64,000 bases of DNA from Mytilus edulis (Eukaryota > Mollusca > Bivalvia > Mytilida > Mytilidae): positions 57,571,613-57,635,612 of the forward strand of contig NC_092355.1 in assembly GCF_963676685.1 (NCBI RefSeq). Direction: 5' to 3'. Shown here one piece after another: positions 1 to 13,000 of this stretch. Made by a program: the position numbers and the translations under genes. Every line of letters begins with the position of its first letter. Within the stretch, counting starts at the first letter, position 1. The notes beneath the pieces were generated by a model that worked only from the letters and a program-made list of their open reading frames with translations, did no database searches and was not told the origin of the DNA.

Positions 1-2078
1 TGTATCTCACAGTCATCCAGGTTATTGTACAGGGAGGCCATAGACGTATAGAGTATATCACATGTATCTCCCAGTACATCCAGGTTATTGTACGGGGAAA
101 CCATAGATGTATAGAGTATACAACATGTATCTCACAGTCATCCAGGTTATTGTACGGGGAGGCCATAGATGTTTAGAGTATACAGTTTGTATCTCCCAGT
201 ACATCAAGGTTATTGTACGGGGAGACCATAGATGTATAGAGTATACAGTAAGTATCTCCCAGTACATCAAGGTTATTGTACGGGGAGGCCATAGATGTAT
301 AGAGTATACCACATGTATCTCCCAGTACATCCAGGTTATTGTACGGGGAGGCCATAGATGTATAGAGTATACCACATGTATCTCCCAGTACATCCAGGTT
401 ATTGTACGGGGAGGCCATAGATGTATAGAGTATACCACATCTATCTCCCAGTACATCCAGGTTATTGTACGGGGATACCATAGATGTATAGAGTATACAG
501 TATGTATCTCCCAGTTCATCCAGGTTATTGTACGGGGAGGCCATAGATGTATAGAGTATACAGTATGTATCTCCCAGTTCATCTAGGTTATTGTACGGGG
601 AGGCCATAGATGTATAGAGTATACCACATGTATCTCCCAGTACATCCAGGTTATTGTACGGGGAGGCCATAGATGTATAGAGTATACCACATGTATCTCC
701 CAGTACATCCAGGTTATTGTACGGGGAGGCCATAGATGTATAGAGTATACCACATCTATCTCCCAGTACATCCAGGTTATTGTACGGGGATACCATAGAT
801 GTATAGAGTATACAGTATGTATCTCCCAGTTCATCCAGGTTATTGTACGGGGAGGCCATAGATGTATAGAGTATACCACATGTATCTCCCAGTACATCCA
901 GGTTATTGTACGGGGATACCATAGATGTATAGAGTATACAGTATGTATCTCCCAGTTCATCTAGGTTATTGTACGGGGAGGCCATAGATGTATAGAGTAT
1001 ACCACATGTATCTCCCAGTACATCCAGGTTATTGTACGGGGATACCATAGATGTATAGAGTATACAGTATGTATCTCCCAGTACATCCAGGTTATTGTAC
1101 AGGGAGACTATAGATGTATAGAGTATACAGTAAGTATCTCCCAGTACATCCAGGTTATTGTACGGGGATACCATAGATGTATAGAGTATACAGTATGTAT
1201 CTCCCAGTTCATCCAGGTTATTGTACGGGGAGGCCATAGATGTATAGAGTATACAGTATGTATCTCCCAGTTCATCTAGGTTATTGTACGGGGAGGCCAT
1301 AGATGTATAGAGTATACCACATGTATCTCCCAGTACATCCAGGTTATTGTACGGGGAGGCCATAGATGTATAGAGTATACCACATGTATCTCCCAGTACA
1401 TCCAGGTTATTGTACGGGGAGGCCATAGATGTATAGAGTATACCACATCTATCTCCCAGTACATCCAGGTTATTGTACGGGGATACCATAGATGTATAGA
1501 GTATACAGTATGTATCTCCCAGTTCATCCAGGTTATTGTACGGGGAGGCCATAGATGTATAGAGTATACCACATGTATCTCCCAGTACATCCAGGTTATT
1601 GTACGGGGATACCATAGATGTATATAGTATACAGTATGTATCTTCCAGTTCATCTAGGTTATTGTACGGGGAGGCCATAGATGTATAGAGTATACCACAT
1701 GTATCTCCCAGTACATCCAGGTTATTGTACGGGGAGGCCATAGATGTATAGAGTATACAGTATGTATCTCCCAGTTCATCTAGGTTATTGTACGGGGAGG
1801 CCATAGATGTATAGAGTATACCACATGTATCTCCCAGTACATCCAGGTTATTGTACGGGGATACCATAGATGTATAGAGTATACAGTATGTATCTCCCAG
1901 TACATCCAGGTTATTGTACAGGGAGACTATAGATGTATAGAGTATACAGTAAGTATCTCCCAGTACATCCAGGTTATTGTACGGGGAGGCCATAGATGTT
2001 TAGAGTATGCAGTATGTATCTCCCAGTTCATCCAGGTTATTGTACGGGGAGACCATAGATGTATAGAGTATACAGTAT
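1..2078. repeat. 63-bp minisatellite array, about 33 units, open at left edge
   Basis: Units of 63 bp run head to tail from the first base and stop near 2078, where unique sequence begins. They differ at a few fixed sites (GGAGGCC or GGATACC; ACCACATG or ACAGTATG; TACATCC or TTCATCT). A block of 11 units (693 bp) is repeated: the stretch at 583-960 recurs at 1276-1653. Because 63 is a multiple of three, frames without a stop stay open through many units, giving long reading frames of 21-residue repeats on both strands. I do not read these as genes. Confidence 0.95.
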
Positions 2079-2474
2079 GTACAATCATATCCCTTTATTT
2101 GTTCATTAATGTTACATCCACAAATGAGACTATCACAGACTTTGTACAACAAATATGTCACATGTATAGCTGACACAAGGGGATATAATGAAAAACAATA
2201 TATTGAGTTTACAATTCTAAATGTTGTTTTATTCATTGAAATATGAATTTGATCAACATGATCAATTGATTAAAACTTTATTTTGTTGTTCAGATTGATA
2301 AATAAAAGCTCTCTTTCAATAATAAAATTGTATTGATTTATCTTTCTAGAGTTATGGGACATTAACTCTCAGATTAAAAGGCACTTTTTCAAAAAAATGG
2401 CACACCTTCTAGGGTATGCTTAAATAGTATGTTTTTTTTTTAAATTTGGTTCATTTATCATGTTTATATATGTT

Positions 2475-2675
2475 CAGGAGTTTAGTCTGACATCCATTAT
2501 CGCTGAACTGGTATAAAGTTTTTTAGGGGTCAGCTGAAGCCTGTCTCTGGATTGGGGATTTTTTTCGTTGTGTTGAAGAGCCATTGGTGGCCTTCGGCTG
2601 TCTTCTGCTCTTTGGTTGGGTTGTTTTCTCTTTGACATATTTCCCGTTTCCATTCTCGATTTTAATAAATAGATT
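2475..2675 (-). repeat. Fragment of a common interspersed repeat family
   Basis: The stretch with GTCAGCTGAAGCCTG, the CTTCGGCTGTC segment and TTGACATATTTCCC matches, with divergence, the stretch at about 20035-20215. That second copy continues into sequence matching, in reverse, the repeat at 48683-49130. The family recurs in this window and so is a dispersed element. Its class cannot be told from these pieces. Confidence 0.6.
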
Positions 2676-2985
2676 TACTGAAAACTTTACGTTGTCATAC
2701 AAGTTAATGGTTCACATATCAGGCACTAGATTTAAGTATGCTTTGAACTAATTGATACAAACTTTGCACTCTTGCTTGGATTGATGAATGTAGTCTCAAT
2801 TATGATTTAAACAAATTCTGGTCTGATGTACCAGAGAAAATGACATGTTACCATGATAACTTAAACAGTCATATTTTGTGGCAATATTTATATGCCTTAA
2901 GATTTCCTAGGAGAAATACTTTCTATAGAACCGTTTTACTGACTACTGATGAAAACCTTCTGCATATTATATTTACAGCACTATT

Positions 2986-3207
2986 TCACTTTGTTAAAGG
3001 ATATACTATAATGAATTAGCTATCAACTTGGAGTTTATCGTCTATTATATACCTATATTAGTTCACTTTGTTAAAGGATATACTATAATGAATTAATAAG
3101 CCATCAACTTGGAGATTATCATCTATTATATACCTGTATTAGTTCACTTAATACTATAATGTATTAGCTATTAACTTGGAGTGTATCGCCTATTCAGTTA
3201 TTGCCAT
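2986..3207. repeat. Short tandem triplication, unit about 80-85 bp
   Basis: Three consecutive units share CACTTTGTTAAAGGATATAC, TATAATGAATTA, CAACTTGGAG and TATTATATACCT. The third unit is shorter and more diverged. Confidence 0.75.
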
Positions 3208-3574
3208 TGCTTTCTATCTATAAACGTTTAGAAATTATCCTGATTCTAAAACCTAACTTAAATCATTCATGAGGTCTCTAGTTTCAAATATATTCCGGAG
3301 TCTTTGCTGATCACCCAAAGTAAGAACACGGCAATAAAACAGATACATGGTAGTTTTATTCTTTGTAAAAACAAAATATGACAAAACGGGCCTTATTAAT
3401 TCCCTTGAGATATGTTTAGTTTGTGTTAACAATCATTAAATGCATTTGACCATGATCATGCCTGTTGATGATTGTTTTAAACAAAATGGTACCAGTATAA
3501 CATTTGATAATTATTTAACAGAAATACATCTTTATTGAAAATTATCTATTCAAGTAATATATAATATTTTACAG

Positions 3575-4063
3575 AAACGTATAATGCCTTGGATGTTGTG
3601 TACAATAAGGTGTTAATGACTTCAGTAGAAGAGGTTGAAAGACAAGAATCAGAGAAGCCATTTGAACAGCTACCAGAGTCCAATCCTGTTAGAAGTGATG
3701 ATAACATCATGACAAGTGGTCCTTCTCAACAGCCTCTAGCAGTCAAATCTTTGTCACCTCAAATGTCTGACAGTGTGTCCCAGAGAAGACCAGAGTTGAA
3801 AACACGCATGCAATCGAAAATGACAAGAGAAGAAATAAGAAAGAAAATGGAAAAAGTCCTTAAAAGTGGAAACTACAAGATGAAAGTTGGAAGACTCATT
3901 TTTTGGGACTTCGGTGGACAGTATGTCTATTATACGACACACCAAACCTTCATGACTTTCAGGGCTTTGTTTCTCGTGGTATTTGATGGAAGTAAGCAGT
4001 TGCATGAAATAGTCCCAGATGTTCTGTGTTTTCCAGGACAGCACATGACACCAACTCCAGCAG
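3575..4063 (+). CDS. ROCO gene exon: Roc domain with G3 motif
   Basis: The acceptor is TTTTACAG (ends 3574) and the donor is CAG|GTACGT at 4064. The exon enters with two bases of a codon and leaves with one. It encodes a hydrophilic, Ser/Gln/Glu-rich segment of about 75 residues, then a basic helix, then VGRLIFWDFGGQYVYYTTHQ, the G3/switch II signature of Roc, and FLVVFD (the next beta strand). The first in-frame ATG is well inside the exon and is not a credible start; the reading frame is open back to the acceptor, so this is an internal exon. Confidence 0.85.
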
Positions 4064-7000
4064 GTACGTACACATATACAGCAAGCTGGTTACAATACAA
4101 AGATTCAGATTGTTTTCTATATATAAAAAAAATCAATCCATTTTCAACAATAAAAACCAGGCTTCAAGTTTACTGTGAAAATTGTTACATATTGGGAAGG
4201 TAATCAAACAGATGTTGCTCTCTTTGAAGTTCATTCGATGGGAGCTTTACATGTATAAATATCTCATTTGGTAGTACATGTGACTGGACACAAAAATAGA
4301 CTAGTGATTAAAAAAACAAGTGAAAAACCAACAAATACTGTCAGAGCAAGAAATAATAAGTAAGAATAATGTCAATTATATAATTTTAATGATGCACCGT
4401 TATTGTTTTTGGTCTGTACAGAAAAATAAAACTTGCAACAAATAATAAGATGATGCTAAAGACAATTTAAAAATAAAACTAGCATTCAAAAATACTATTC
4501 AATATCAACTTACTTGTTTCTTCTGTAATAATAGTCTGTTTGTAGTGGGTAACAGGAATTGTATGAGGAAATGTTAAACTGCGTTAAGCATATTAAGTTT
4601 GATAACAAACCGAAAAAAAACTAATATCATTTATTTGCAATATGCACCATTTAAAACAAAAATTGTCATGAGCAGCTTCTTTTTAACTTTTTATGGTTTT
4701 ATTTTCTAAATTGTTTGTGAAAATTTGTGACATTGGAAAACAGTTATTGTAAAAACGTAGCTTTTGTTTAATTTAAATCATAACTTTATAGGAACATCTA
4801 TTTGATATAGAATTTCAAAGAAATTTAAGTATTATATTTTATTTCAAATTGATTCCCAATGTCAAAAATTATCTGTCAGCCACCATTTTTGTCGAGCCTG
4901 CAACTTTTGTTGCAGAAAGCTCGACATAGGGATAGTGATCCGGCGGCGGCTACGGCGGCGGCGGCGGCGGTGTTAGCTAACTTCTTAAAAGCTTCATATT
5001 TCAGAAGGTGAAAGACCTGGATGCTTCATACTTTGTATATAGATGCTTCATGTTATGAAGTTTCCGTCAGTCACATGTCCAATGTCCTTGACCTCATTTT
5101 CATGGTTCAGTGACCACTTGAAAAAAAAGTTCAAATTTTTTGTAATGTTGAATTCTCTCTTATTTTAAGTAATAGGATAACTATATTTGGTATGTGCGTA
5201 CCTTGCAAGGTCCTCATGTCTGTCAGACAGTTTTCACTTGACCTCGACCTCATTTCATGGATCAGTGATCAAGGTTAAGTTTTGGTGGTCAAGTCCATAT
5301 CTCAGATACTATAAGCAATAGGGCTAGTATATTCGGTGTATGGAAGGACTGTAAGGTGTACATGTCCAACTGGCAGGTGTCATCTGACCTTGACCTCATT
5401 TTCATGGTTCAGTGGTTGTAGTTAAATTTTTGTGTTTTGGTCTGTTTTTCTCATACTATATGCAATAGGTCTACTATATTTGTTGTATGGAATGATTGTA
5501 AGGTGTACCTATCTAGCGGGCAGATGTCATGTGACCTTGACCTCATTTTCATGGTTCAGTGGTCAAAGTTAAGTTTTTGAGTTTTGGTCTTTTTATCTAA
5601 TACTATATGCCATAGGTCATCTATATTTGGTGTATGGAAATATTTTATGATCTTTATGTCAGTCGCACAGGTTTTATTTGACCCTGACCTCATTTTCACA
5701 GTTCATTGCACAGTGTTAAGTTTTTGTGTTTTGGTCTATTTTTCTTAAACTATAAGTAATAGATCAACTATATATGTTGTATAGAAGCATTGTTAGCTGT
5801 ACATGTCTGCCTGGCATGGTTCATTTGACCTTGACCTCATTTTCAAGGTTCATTGGTCTTTGTTTAGTTATCTTGGTTAATGTTAAGTTTATGTGACAGT
5901 TGTATTAAAGCTTAGCTTTATACTTAGGACTATCAACATAATATCAATGATTAGTATAGAAGGCGAGACATTTCAGCGTGTGCACTCTTGTTTGAAATGG
6001 TTGACAAAATACACAGAATAGTCAGCTTGCTTGGATTTTAAAGGAATTTCGTATTTACTTTGCACAAATACTGAAGTTTCAAAAGTACGAACGTTATAAC
6101 CCAATTAAACAGATTTCATTTGTTTTCATCAATATCAATTATATGACATGTCAGTGAGCTTATTAAACTTATATTGTATTTTCTTTATATTTTCAGTATT
6201 TCTGCAACATTGGGTGAACTCAATCCTGACATATTGTAAGGTTGTATATGTAGGCATTCCGAAAATCTTGTTTGTTGCCACCCATAAAGACAAAGTACTC
6301 ATGGTAAGTTACCTTGATATTAATGGGAGGCTGATCAATTCAATCTTTTCTGGTCCAGTTATTTATTCATATTTGTATTATGTAACCATTAATCATTTAG
6401 GTTGTCTTTTATTCATTTAATATAACATGAGAAAATTTTAACTCAAGAGAAAATCCTGGTAAAATGGATCATAATTGTTTCATATCAATAATTCATATGA
6501 TTAAAGCAGATATTCCTTAGGGTTACTTAGACAGCAGCCCAAAGAATATCTAGTGGTCAACATATGGCAATCAACAACAGATAATTGTCTTTACAATAAT
6601 TCTTACATGATTTGCATATATATCTATAAATACTTGAATTGGATTGGTCAATTAGAATTTTTCTCTAAGTTTACACTTCGATAAACCATGTTTCCGAAAC
6701 TACTTTTGTAATATATTCATGCGCGATACACAAGCTTGCAATGATCCCGGGATTTTCAGCAAATTGAGATTAAAAAACAATTGCATAACAGTTGTGACTA
6801 TTCTAGTGCATATATAACAAAAAAAGAAATAAATTTATTGCACTAAAGCTTCGAAAATGTACAAAAATTAAATTTAATAAAATTCCGCGAAATTTCATGA
6901 AGGATTTGGCGAGTTTACGTCATGGCAAAACACGACGTCATACGAATGGAAATTTTCAAGGGAAAGATTATTTCGTTACGTGTACGCTTCAAATTCGGAT

Positions 7001-10000
7001 AAAATTTAATTAAAATGAAGTTTTTGAGGTAGGTTTAAGATTCCGTTGTATTTATCGGACATTTATGGTTTTTAGAAAGTCAAGATGGCGGCGTACTCCT
7101 TAGTTACGACTTGCCATTGTGCTTTTGATGGTAAATATATATAGTAGCCATTAACAAAAAAATGTTTGGCTGAAGAATTATAAGGATTAAACACATTTTG
7201 TCTAGAGGTTATTGATGTGTAAACCGGGGCTCTTACTCACAAACTCAACATAAAAGTCCTTCGGACTTTTATTCAGTTTGTGAGTTAATCGCCCCGGTTT
7301 ACACATCAATAACCTCTAGAAAAAATGTGTTTAATCCTATAATAGACCAAGCTCTAAATAATTGGATTGTTATGATTGTGAATAAATTTCACAAAACTAT
7401 CAAAGATCTTGAATATTTTTTTTAAATTAAATTGTGTACAAATAATGTCTGACCCTTTATGTTTTTAAGAAGAACTTAAATTAAGATAAGCCATTGACTT
7501 TGGCATTTATCAGCTTGTTTAACCTTTGAATATAGTATATGATTGTGAATAAATTTCACAAAAAACATGTAATCAATTTTTATTAAATTTTGAACAAATA
7601 ATCTCCATACCCTCATGTTAATATAAGTATTTTAACTACGATAGACCATTGATATTTGGCATTTATTATATTTTACTCAATTGAGTTAAAATCAACAATT
7701 GGTAAGATTATGAACAACTTATGTACAGGTGCATGCTAAAATCAACAATTGGTAAGATTATGAACAACTTATGTACAGGTGCATGCTATCAAGCGAGATA
7801 AAGGCTAAATGTAACTGATAGTGTGTTGATTGTTGATTGTTGTTGGGAAGGTATGGAAACTTGGGTACCTTAACTATGAAATCAACTATGTTTTCAACCC
7901 AGATTTCTTTAACTTCACAGAACAATTCTTCGTATGTTAAAGGCATACGCCTGTCTTTGTTTGAGGATTTGATTTCAATTTTGCTACCTTTTTGTCCCTG
8001 TCAAAGTTCATTTATCCACAAGTCTTTAAAAAAAAGCTTGACAGAGTTAAACTAGACTTGCACAAATTCGAAAACAGGACATGACGGTTGATTCCCATAC
8101 CACATGAAACACTTATCCATTCTTGCTTACACCGAGGTCTGAATGAGCAACTCCTTGAAGTAATCCACCGTAATTATTTATTGGGGGAGGGGTTTTTACA
8201 TTGATTCCTCCCTTTCTGTTTATATTATTAGTAGACAACACATAACACTTCAAAATACATAACTATTGGTGTGTATTAAATTTTTTAGTAAATAAAAAGC
8301 ATGAACTGTTTTGTAATGTTCTTTAATGTTTACTATGACCATTCATTTTAGGAAAAAAATCATTTTTAAAAGATCATAGAAAATGTCTTTGATTATCACC
8401 TTTCAGGAGGATGTTGAGTCCAAGCGTGAACAGTTGTACAACGGAGTAGAGGAGCTGTTCAAGGATCATGAGGGAAGAAACCACCTAATCCTTACACAAC
8501 GGATATTTGTTAATGCAAGGGATAAAACAGACCCAGAAATTGAAGTCCTCAAAAAGACCATTACAGATCTTACGTTTGAACATCCATGCTGGGGCGAACA
8601 AATGCCAAATGCATGTGTCCCCCTTGAGCTTGAGATTGCAGAACTGGTGGCCGAAGGAAAACAAATCTTGTCATTTGAGGATGTTGAAGAATTAAATGCT
8701 ATAAGCAAGGTGTCAGTATTGTCTCCAGACCAACTCAAAGATTTCCTGCATTTCAACCACTCACTGGGGAAGATTGTATACTTTGAGACTCCACAGCTAG
8801 GAAATTACGTCATCATCAACCCACTTCTTATGGTGGAAGTTATGAGATCCTTTGTGACAGGTATTCATATCAATACTTATTATGGAGGTACTGCCAGTCT
8901 TTGTGACAGGTATTCATGTCAATACGTATTTTGGAGGTAATGAGGTTCTTAATGACAGGTATTTAAGTCAATACTTACTATGGAGGTTATGAGGTCCTTA
9001 GTGACAGGTATTTATATAAATACTTATTATGGAGGTACTGAGGGTCTTAATGACAAGTCAAAACTTATTATGGAGGTACTGAGGGTCTTAATGACAGATA
9101 TTTATGTCAATACTTATTATGGAGGTACTGAGGGTCTTAATGACAGATATGTATGTCAATACTTATTATTAAGGTACTGAGGGTCTTAATGACAGATATT
9201 AATATCAATACTTATTATGGAAGTACTCCCAGTCTTTGTGACAGGTATTCATGTCAATACTTATTTTGGTGGTTGAATGAGGTTCTTAATGACAGGTATT
9301 TAAGTCAATACTTACTATCAAGGTTATGAGGTCCTTAGTGACAGGTATTTATACCAATACTTATTATGGAGGTACTGAGGGTCTTAATGACAGGTATTTA
9401 TGTCAATACTTATTATGGAGGTACTGAGGGTCTTTGTGACAGGTATTTATGTCAATACGTATTATGGATGCTATGAAATTCTTTGTGACATGTATTTATG
9501 TCAATACTTATTATGGAGGTTATGCAAGTCTTTTCACAGATATTTATATCAGTTTTATTATGGAGGTTAGGAGATCCTTAGTGACAGGTAAGTATGTCAA
9601 TACTTATTATAGAGGTAATTAGTTCCTTAGTGACGGGCATGTATGTCAATACTTATTTTGGAGGTTCTAGGTCCTTAGTGACACATATTTATGTCAATAC
9701 TAATAATTGAGGAAATGTGTTTTTTGTGACAGGTATTTATTTCCATACTTATTATGGAGGTTAATGGGTCATTTATGGCATGTATTCATGTCAATACCTA
9801 TTATAGAGATCATGAGGTCCTTTGTGACAGGTATTTATGTCAGTTCAGGTTGTGTTTTCAATACTCATGAAATATATATTTGTGTCAATACTATTGGTTG
9901 GAGCTTTTCAATTCTTGTTTGACAGTTGAGTGTTCTTTTTATGTGTTTGTGACAGATACAAATATATTTATATTACAACTAATATTGGAACTCTGACCTT

Positions 10001-13000
10001 TAACATGTTTAAAAGAATAATTTATGAATTCCGTTGTTTGAAATGAGTCAGAGTACATATTTTTATATGTTATATATATGTGATATTGAGCAATGATTGT
10101 TATGTTCTTAGTGCTTTTTAAAGAATGATTATATAATTAACAGACAGTTTTTCAATACCAGGGTTTTCACTAGTATTATTCATCCGGTTAAAAACCAATT
10201 AAAGCTGAAATGAATTCGCTTACTTTCTGTTTATGCGATAATATGTATCTTTTAATTGATCTTTGTTTCATCTTACAATTTATATTAATGTTACATGTGT
10301 AATGCAATGATCTACAGGGTCTTTACTTAATTTTTTAGCACTTATCGCGAAAGTAACGTAGATCAAAACCTAAAATTAGTCCATTTGGTTTTCAAACTTG
10401 TACATTAAACATAAACCAACCCATTCCTATGCCCCTGCAATAGTACAGCTAGGGTCATTAGGATTTACCAATGTCCGTACGTTTGTCCCCAAATTTCTCA
10501 ACACAATTTCATGAAAACTTATACAAAATGCTTATGACAGTAGCTTATCTTGGAGTTGTGGTCCTATGGAGTTGAAACTTAATACACTTGGTCAATATAA
10601 TGTGAAGTTGTAAAATATAATGGCAAGGTAAATTTTTGAACCCAATTACTAGTTCACAAAACTCATATAATTCTCTGGTCAAATACTTTTGTAGGATTTC
10701 AAGGGAACTTTAATTAGTTACAAACATGTTTAACCCTACCTGATATACCAATCGGTTTGTTTTGTTTTGTGTTGGCAAGTTGTTAGCAATTAACACCACA
10801 TTTTGTTCTATTTTTATAAGATTTTATTTTGTTATATTTTGCAGATAAAGTATTTTGGCCCAAAGAAACAAGAATGCAGGAAACTTTCAAGCGGATGTCA
10901 GAAAGTGGGACCATAAGACGGGAGGACCTCTATCTTATTTGGGAACAAAAAGATTTCAGTGCAATTCTGCCATACAAAGAGTTTATATTTAACATTCTTA
11001 TTTATTTGGATATTCTGGCAGAGCAGCGAAGATATGATACAACTACAGGAAGTCGGTTACCAGTGAATAACTTTTTTGTTCCCTGCATGGTTATAGAGCG
11101 AAACACCACCAGCTTCATGGACAAAGAGTGTACACCAGAGAGAGCTATTTGTTTAGCATTTCTTTTCAAAGGGACCATCATACCACCAGCCCTACCAAAT
11201 CGTCTCATCAGTGCATGTCTGAGCATGTGGACCCTCAAGCAGCACGAGGGAAGAAAGCTCCTGTTTTCTGGATTTATTGGTTTATCATTTGACAAATCAC
11301 ATGATATTGTTGTATGTGTTGAAGGCAACAAGATTCTTCTTAACATCATCCACAAAACCTCCTCCGGGTTAATTGTACCTGATATAGCTACAGGTGTTAA
11401 GGAATGCTTGGTTACAACAATGGAAAGAATTTCTGATTTCTATCAGTCAACAATCCATGCAACATGCAGCCAACAATCACCTTTCCAAATTGAATACTCA
11501 TGTTCAAAGATGCAATGCTTCATCAGTGAGAAGGAAGCTTTGAGGACAAATGAATGGGTTTGTGACAAACATAACTTAACACACAGAGATGAAAACTGGC
11601 TTGTTTGGAACCAAGATAAGGTATCCATTAATTAGTTATAAGAAAAATGTGAATTTCACAAATTCAAAGCAAAACAAAACAAAATGTGACAAAAGTCAGA
11701 AACTTTGTGCTTAATGGAAAGAAATGAAACATTTATGAATAGACATAAAAAAAGAAATATATGTGGTTTTTATTAAAAAGGTAAAATATATCTTTAGGTT
11801 AATCAATATAATGTTATATAACAGTGGATCAAGCTCTAGAGTATAGAAAATATTTACACTTATTGAGAAAAAAGGGGAGGTGCAAATGCTTAGCATGCTT
11901 CATTAACCTTCATATTGTTGCATACTTCTGTCCGAAAAAACACCTAATCATTCTCTAAGTAAATCTCTGTCTAAACTGCCAATGATCTACAGGTTGATCA
12001 GATTATTTAAAGGGTAAACAATTTAAACAGTAACATAAATGTTGAGGCTGATGTGGTACAGGTATAAAAATATGTTGTATTTTACATGGTTTTGTGTTGC
12101 AAAATTGGTTGTGCTTGCAAATCTGGCATCTACTTAATATTCTTTTTATAGAACTGTGTTACATATATTAAAGATAAGTATTTCTTTACATTTGATTTCA
12201 TATTTACAGAAGAAAGAACAGTGTGAGCAGAACTGTCCAGGTAAGTATTCTATTGGTTCATAATCCGTCGCGATAAAGGATGTATCTGCAGACAAAAGAA
12301 ATTGTATGTGGTAAAACATTTGACTTAACAATAAAATTGCCTTAACAAAGTTTTATATCAGACTATGCTTAATATTTATAGGGGCATAAGCTGTCAAATT
12401 TGTGTTTATTGATTTTTTTTCTTCAAATTCTAATATTTGATTTATAACATACTTAAATGTATATCCAAATTACAAAAAAAGTATGAAATAAACAATTTAC
12501 AATGGATGGATTTGATGATTTGTATCAACATTTTCTCCATCTAGTTAACCTTCAAGTTAACCTCTAAAGACTGTTGACAGTCATCTAACCAGATATAAAT
12601 ATAAATCTAAACATAGTGACCATGTTCACTTGGTTTTTTTTAAATCTGTTTGATTTCATATTGTAGGTGAACAAGTATATGTTTATCATCTGTTTTACCT
12701 GTATGCGAATGAATTTCTTTGTGAAAAGAATTGGTCAACCAAATGTTTCATCCTTGTTTCAATTTCAATGTTAAATTTTTTCTCCTTTTTATAGCTAAAA
12801 AACATGCACAACTCATGTGCAAATAACGGGCTAAATTGAAGGTCACATGAATATGGAGTCAATGAGGTCAAAATATTCACTTACAAGTGAGTAAATCATC
12901 AGTTATGTTTCTTATCTAATTTTAACAAAATTGAACCAAATTGGCTGCTAAAAGCGAATTATTATTTCACTATTTCACTTCAATTATTGAACAAATTATA

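Larger units (their letters stand above)
2079..3574. other. Non-coding AT-rich stretch between minisatellite and first visible Roc exon
   Basis: This is probably intron of the ROCO gene, since the exon at 3575 opens with an acceptor. I found no exon here, and no P-loop-like GxxxxGK(S/T) coding segment. It contains one interspersed-repeat fragment (about 2475-2675) and a short tandem triplication (2986-3207). Confidence 0.5.
6304..8406 (+). other. Intron 2 of the visible ROCO gene
   Basis: GTAAGT..TTTCAG borders. It holds a near-perfect palindrome (7182-7346), two spaced copies of TATGATTGTGAATAAATTTC (near 7368 and 7538) and a perfect 50-bp tandem duplication (7688-7787). No coding sequence was recognised. 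Confidence 0.7.

Noticed and set aside
173..1993. 606-codon open frame of 21-residue repeats on the - strand
   Set aside because: It is a by-product of a 63-bp tandem unit; other frames are also open, unit differences are mostly amino-acid changing, and an in-frame stop separates it from the flanking unique sequence at 2000.
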